Assembly (NCBI RefSeq): GCF_017876405.1
Contig: NZ_JAGINW010000001.1
Span: 124,001 to 188,000 of the forward strand
Origin: Kibdelosporangium banguiense
GTDB lineage: Bacteria > Actinomycetota > Actinomycetes > Mycobacteriales > Pseudonocardiaceae
DNA: 64,000 bases
Direction: 5' to 3'
The translations under genes were made by a program, and so were the position numbers. The notes beneath the pieces were generated by a model. That model saw only the letters and a program-made list of their open reading frames with translations, was not told the DNA's origin and ran no database searches. How positions within the stretch are numbered: the first letter of the stretch is position 1; each line of letters begins with the position of its first letter. Positions 61,837 to 64,000 of the stretch are shown here, piece by piece.

Positions 61837-62517
61837 TCATCCGCAAGTGGTGAGGGCTTTTTGCAGGGCTGCTTGTTCGGCGGGGGTTACTGTGAGGGCG
61901 TAGTCGGCTTTGATTCCTGTGTAGATGCGGGCGTATGGGCATGTGTAGGCCGCGTTGGGGGGCATCCATTCGTCTGGGGTTTTGTCGCTTTTGGATTGGT
62001 TTACTGTTCCTTTGACGGCTACCAGGTTTCGTAGGTCGTTGGCTGCCTGGGTTCGGCGTTCGAGGGTCCAGGTCGAGGCTCCGGATCGCCACATCTCCGC
62101 GAGGGGGACTACGTGGTCTATCTGGATTTTGGAGACGTTGGTGATCGTTTCGCCGGTGTAGGGGTCCTGGAGCCGGCCGGATTGGATCGCACAGCGGCCT
62201 TTCTTTCTGACCACGTCGGTTAGGTCCCGGGCCAGGACTTGGCTGCGTTGGTCGCAGCCGTCGCCGTCGACGTCTGCCCATGGCTGGCCGAAGACGCAGG
62301 CTGCGCCCTTGTCGCAGTCGCGGACGTAGCCGTCGGCTTTGACGGGGGCGGCGACCACGAGGGCCGCCAGCTTCGTGCGGGCTGTCGCCGCGTCCGGGGT
62401 TCCTGTGGGGACGTGGTCGACCGCGGGCACTGCGCGGCTTGTGGTTGGGCCTGAGCCTCCGGGGAAGCCCGCGCAGCCCGATAACAGGAAGAGAGCGACC
62501 AGGATCACTCGGATCAT
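61837..62517 (-). CDS. Exported HNH-endonuclease-fold lipoprotein
   Basis: 226 residues. The N-terminus MIRVILVALFLLSGCAGF is a lipoprotein signal with Cys15 as the lipid-bearing residue. The C-terminal ~150 residues form a GmrSD-type HNH domain: SKIQIDHVVPLAEMWRSG (the His/Asp part) and DLRNLVAVKGTVNQSKSDK (the Asn/His part). Secreted HNH nucleases of this sort are widespread in Streptomyces-like bacteria and may degrade extracellular DNA. Base use at third codon positions is somewhat less extreme than in its neighbours. Confidence 0.85.
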   Translation of the reverse strand: MIRVILVALFLLSGCAGFPGGSGPTTSRAVPAVDHVPTGTPDAATARTKLAALVVAAPVKADGYVRDCDKGAACVFGQPWADVDGDGCDQRSQVLARDLTDVVRKKGRCAIQSGRLQDPYTGETITNVSKIQIDHVVPLAEMWRSGASTWTLERRTQAANDLRNLVAVKGTVNQSKSDKTPDEWMPPNAAYTCPYARIYTGIKADYALTVTPAEQAALQKALTTCG

Positions 62518-62574
62518 GGAAAGCAGGTACCCCGGTTCGACACCGGGCGAACGAGGCTGATCAGCCCAAGTTTG

Positions 62575-63384
62575 TTACTCCGGTTGGCAGGTTGGGCACC
62601 AGAAGAGGTTGCGGCCGGCCAGTTCTGCCTTCGCCACTTCTGTTCCGCAGATGTAGCAGGGCAGGCCGTGGCGCCGGTAGACGTAGACCTCGCCGCCGTG
62701 GGCGTCCTTGCGGGGTTCCCGGCCCATGACCTCGGGCATGTGTTCCGGGCGGACCGTATCTATCTGACCGGCTTTCACGCCGTAGTTCATCAGCTCGACC
62801 AGGTCGTCCCACATCTCCTTGAAGACGATCTGGTCCAGCTCACGGCCCGTGGTCATCGGCGCGACGCCGTGCCGGAACAGGATCTCGGCCCGGTAGACGT
62901 TGCCGACCCCGGCCAACACTGCCTGGTCCATCAGCAGAGCCGCCAGGGACACGCGGGACTTGGAGATGCGTGTCCAGGCCTTTTCGGGGTCGGCGTCCTT
63001 GCGCAGCGGGTCTGGACCGAGGCGGGCCTGCAGCCTGGCCACGTCGTCCGAGGTCCAGAGCTCACAGGCGTTCGGACCTCTCAGGTCCGTCCAATGTGTA
63101 CGACCGGCCACCCGCATCCGGACCTGGCCGACCGGGGCCAGCAGGGGCAGCTTGCGCTCGTCGAAGATCCCGGCCAGGCCCAGGTGGATGTGCACGATCG
63201 CGTCCGGGCCGTAGACATGGAAGAGATGCTTTCCATGGGCTTCGGCACGCGCCAGCTTCCGGCCGTCCAAAAGGGACGCTTGGGCGGCGAACCGCCCTTG
63301 CGGGCTGGAGACCGCGACCGGGTGACCGGCGTAACGACGGTGGTGCATCCGGGCATGCCGGTGCAGCGTGTGACCTTCAGGCAT
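62575..63384 (-). CDS. Fpg/Nei-family DNA glycosylase
   Basis: 269 residues starting MPEGHTLHR, with catalytic Pro2 and Glu3. The H2TH domain (GVGNVYRAEILF) and a C-terminal zinc finger (CYICGTEV ... FWCPTCQ) are present. It removes oxidised bases and nicks DNA. The start MPEGHT resembles Nei (endonuclease VIII-like) rather than Fpg. It lies 12 bases from rpiB on the same strand. Confidence 0.93.
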   Translation of the reverse strand: MPEGHTLHRHARMHHRRYAGHPVAVSSPQGRFAAQASLLDGRKLARAEAHGKHLFHVYGPDAIVHIHLGLAGIFDERKLPLLAPVGQVRMRVAGRTHWTDLRGPNACELWTSDDVARLQARLGPDPLRKDADPEKAWTRISKSRVSLAALLMDQAVLAGVGNVYRAEILFRHGVAPMTTGRELDQIVFKEMWDDLVELMNYGVKAGQIDTVRPEHMPEVMGREPRKDAHGGEVYVYRRHGLPCYICGTEVAKAELAGRNLFWCPTCQPE

Positions 63385-63396
63385 TTGCCGTTCAGT

Positions 63397-63864
63397 CTAC
63401 TCCGGCAGTGGCGGCGGTGTCCCGGTCTTCTCGTACTCGGAGACCAGGTCGATCCGCCGCTGGTGCCGGCCGCCCTCGAACTCCGTCACCAGGAACGCGT
63501 CCACGATCTCGGCCGCCTCCTTGGAGGTGTGCATGCGCGCACCGATGGCGACGACCTGGGCGTTGTTGTGCTTACGAGCCAGCTGGGCCGTCTCGACGTT
63601 GTAGGCGAGCGCGGCGCGGCAGCCAGGCACCTTGTTGGCGGAGATCTGCTCGCCGTTGCCGGAGCCGCCGATGACCACACCGCGGCTGCCCTCGTTGGCG
63701 ACCACGAGCGACGCGGCCTCGATGCAGAACGGCGGGTAGTCGTCCAGCGCGTCGTAGACGTGCGGCCCCACGTCGATGACTTCGTGGCCGGCGCCCTTGA
63801 GGTGCTCGGCGAGGTCGTTCTTCAGCTCGTAACCAGCATGGTCACTTCCCAGATACACACGCAC
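63397..63864 (-). CDS. rpiB: Ribose-5-phosphate isomerase B
   Basis: 155 residues. VYLGSDHAGYELK, DVGPHVYDALDDYPPF and VVIGGSGNGEQISANKV are hallmarks of RpiB. It interconverts ribose-5-phosphate and ribulose-5-phosphate in the pentose phosphate pathway. The following Fpg/Nei gene shares its transcript, as in M. tuberculosis. Confidence 0.97.
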   Translation of the reverse strand: MRVYLGSDHAGYELKNDLAEHLKGAGHEVIDVGPHVYDALDDYPPFCIEAASLVVANEGSRGVVIGGSGNGEQISANKVPGCRAALAYNVETAQLARKHNNAQVVAIGARMHTSKEAAEIVDAFLVTEFEGGRHQRRIDLVSEYEKTGTPPPLPE

Positions 63865-63905
63865 GCGCCGAAGTGTGCCATGGACGGGGCTGGCAGGCTG
63901 GAGGC

Positions 63906-64000
63906 ATGTTCACTCAGGACAGCTTCGGCGTACGGCTCGAGTGGGGCAAGGACGGCCTGGACGCCCTCTCCCCGCACTGCACAGCGGTGATCATTGTCGA
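63906..64000 (+). CDS. Probable 2-phosphosulfolactate phosphatase (5' part)
   Basis: An ATG at 63906 after GGAGG opens a frame reading MFTQDSFGVRLEWGKDGLDA, then ALSPHCTAVIIV, and is cut off by the window end. The EWG-x-x-G-x-x-x-L start followed by a C-x-x-V-V-I-V strand recalls ComB-like 2-phosphosulfolactate phosphatases. With only 31 residues visible, this is tentative. Confidence 0.5.
   Translation, partial: MFTQDSFGVRLEWGKDGLDALSPHCTAVIIV

Overview
The window is high-G+C actinomycete DNA, most likely from the Pseudonocardiaceae or a close relative. The evidence is strong G/C at third codon positions, many GTG starts, frequent ATGA/GTGA stop-start overlaps, an Scr1-type XRE regulator with a DUF397 partner, an RNase E/G with an IF2_N-like head, paired clpP1/clpP2, and a DUF4233 gene after folC. 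The order rpiB - nei - tig - clpP1 - clpP2 - clpX - valS - folC - DUF4233 - ndk - rne - rplU - rpmA - obg - proB, read on the minus strand from right to left, is the same housekeeping backbone found in Mycobacterium tuberculosis. Accessory genes are wedged between its members. The species cannot be fixed from the sequence alone.

Left end (1-10.4 kb): a nitroreductase, a P450 with its ferredoxin, and a RecQ-type helicase carrying a C-terminal phosphoribosyltransferase-like domain. Next comes a transporter gene of the MHS/MFS type that has been broken. Its first ~30 codons lie at 4491-4584 and its last ~325 codons at 9474-10448. The ~4.9 kb between them looks like a decayed integrative element. 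It holds an XRE/DUF397 pair, palindromic operator candidates, a run of three overlapping small genes, an intact IS630-family insertion in a CTAG target, an A+T-rich iteron-like block, two tandem DnaA-box matches and a small leader-like ORF ending in a hairpin. No integrase is visible.

10.4-25.99 kb: a small zinc-finger anti-sigma-like protein, an ECF-like sigma factor with a membrane partner, proB, obg, rpmA, rplU, rne (hairpin-rich leader), the radical-SAM pair TIGR03936/TIGR03960 separated by a secreted subtilisin, a DrrAB-like ABC exporter and ndk.

26-37.5 kb: PhoD phosphatase, DUF4233, folC, and a flavinylation module (ApbE, FMN-binding protein, ferric-reductase-like membrane flavoprotein) divergent from a two-component system; then an alpha/beta hydrolase and valS.

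37.7-47 kb: a membrane-anchored protein of unknown function, a MacB/FtsX-type ABC pair behind a palindromic operator candidate, a small VOC/SDR/Rdx cluster, an oxalate/formate-type MFS carrier with its 35-residue small subunit, FdhD, and an exported esterase.

47-64 kb: clpX, clpP2, clpP1, tig, tRNA-Pro(UGG), tRNA-Gly(UCC), several small metabolic genes, a protein-kinase-like gene tail-to-tail with a ~908-residue membrane protein that joins a degenerate NTPase-like region to a type-1 periplasmic-binding domain, two GNAT acetyltransferases (one Eis-like), a Gly/Asp-rich membrane protein, an HNH lipoprotein, a Fpg/Nei glycosylase, rpiB, and the start of a probable 2-phosphosulfolactate phosphatase cut by the window edge.
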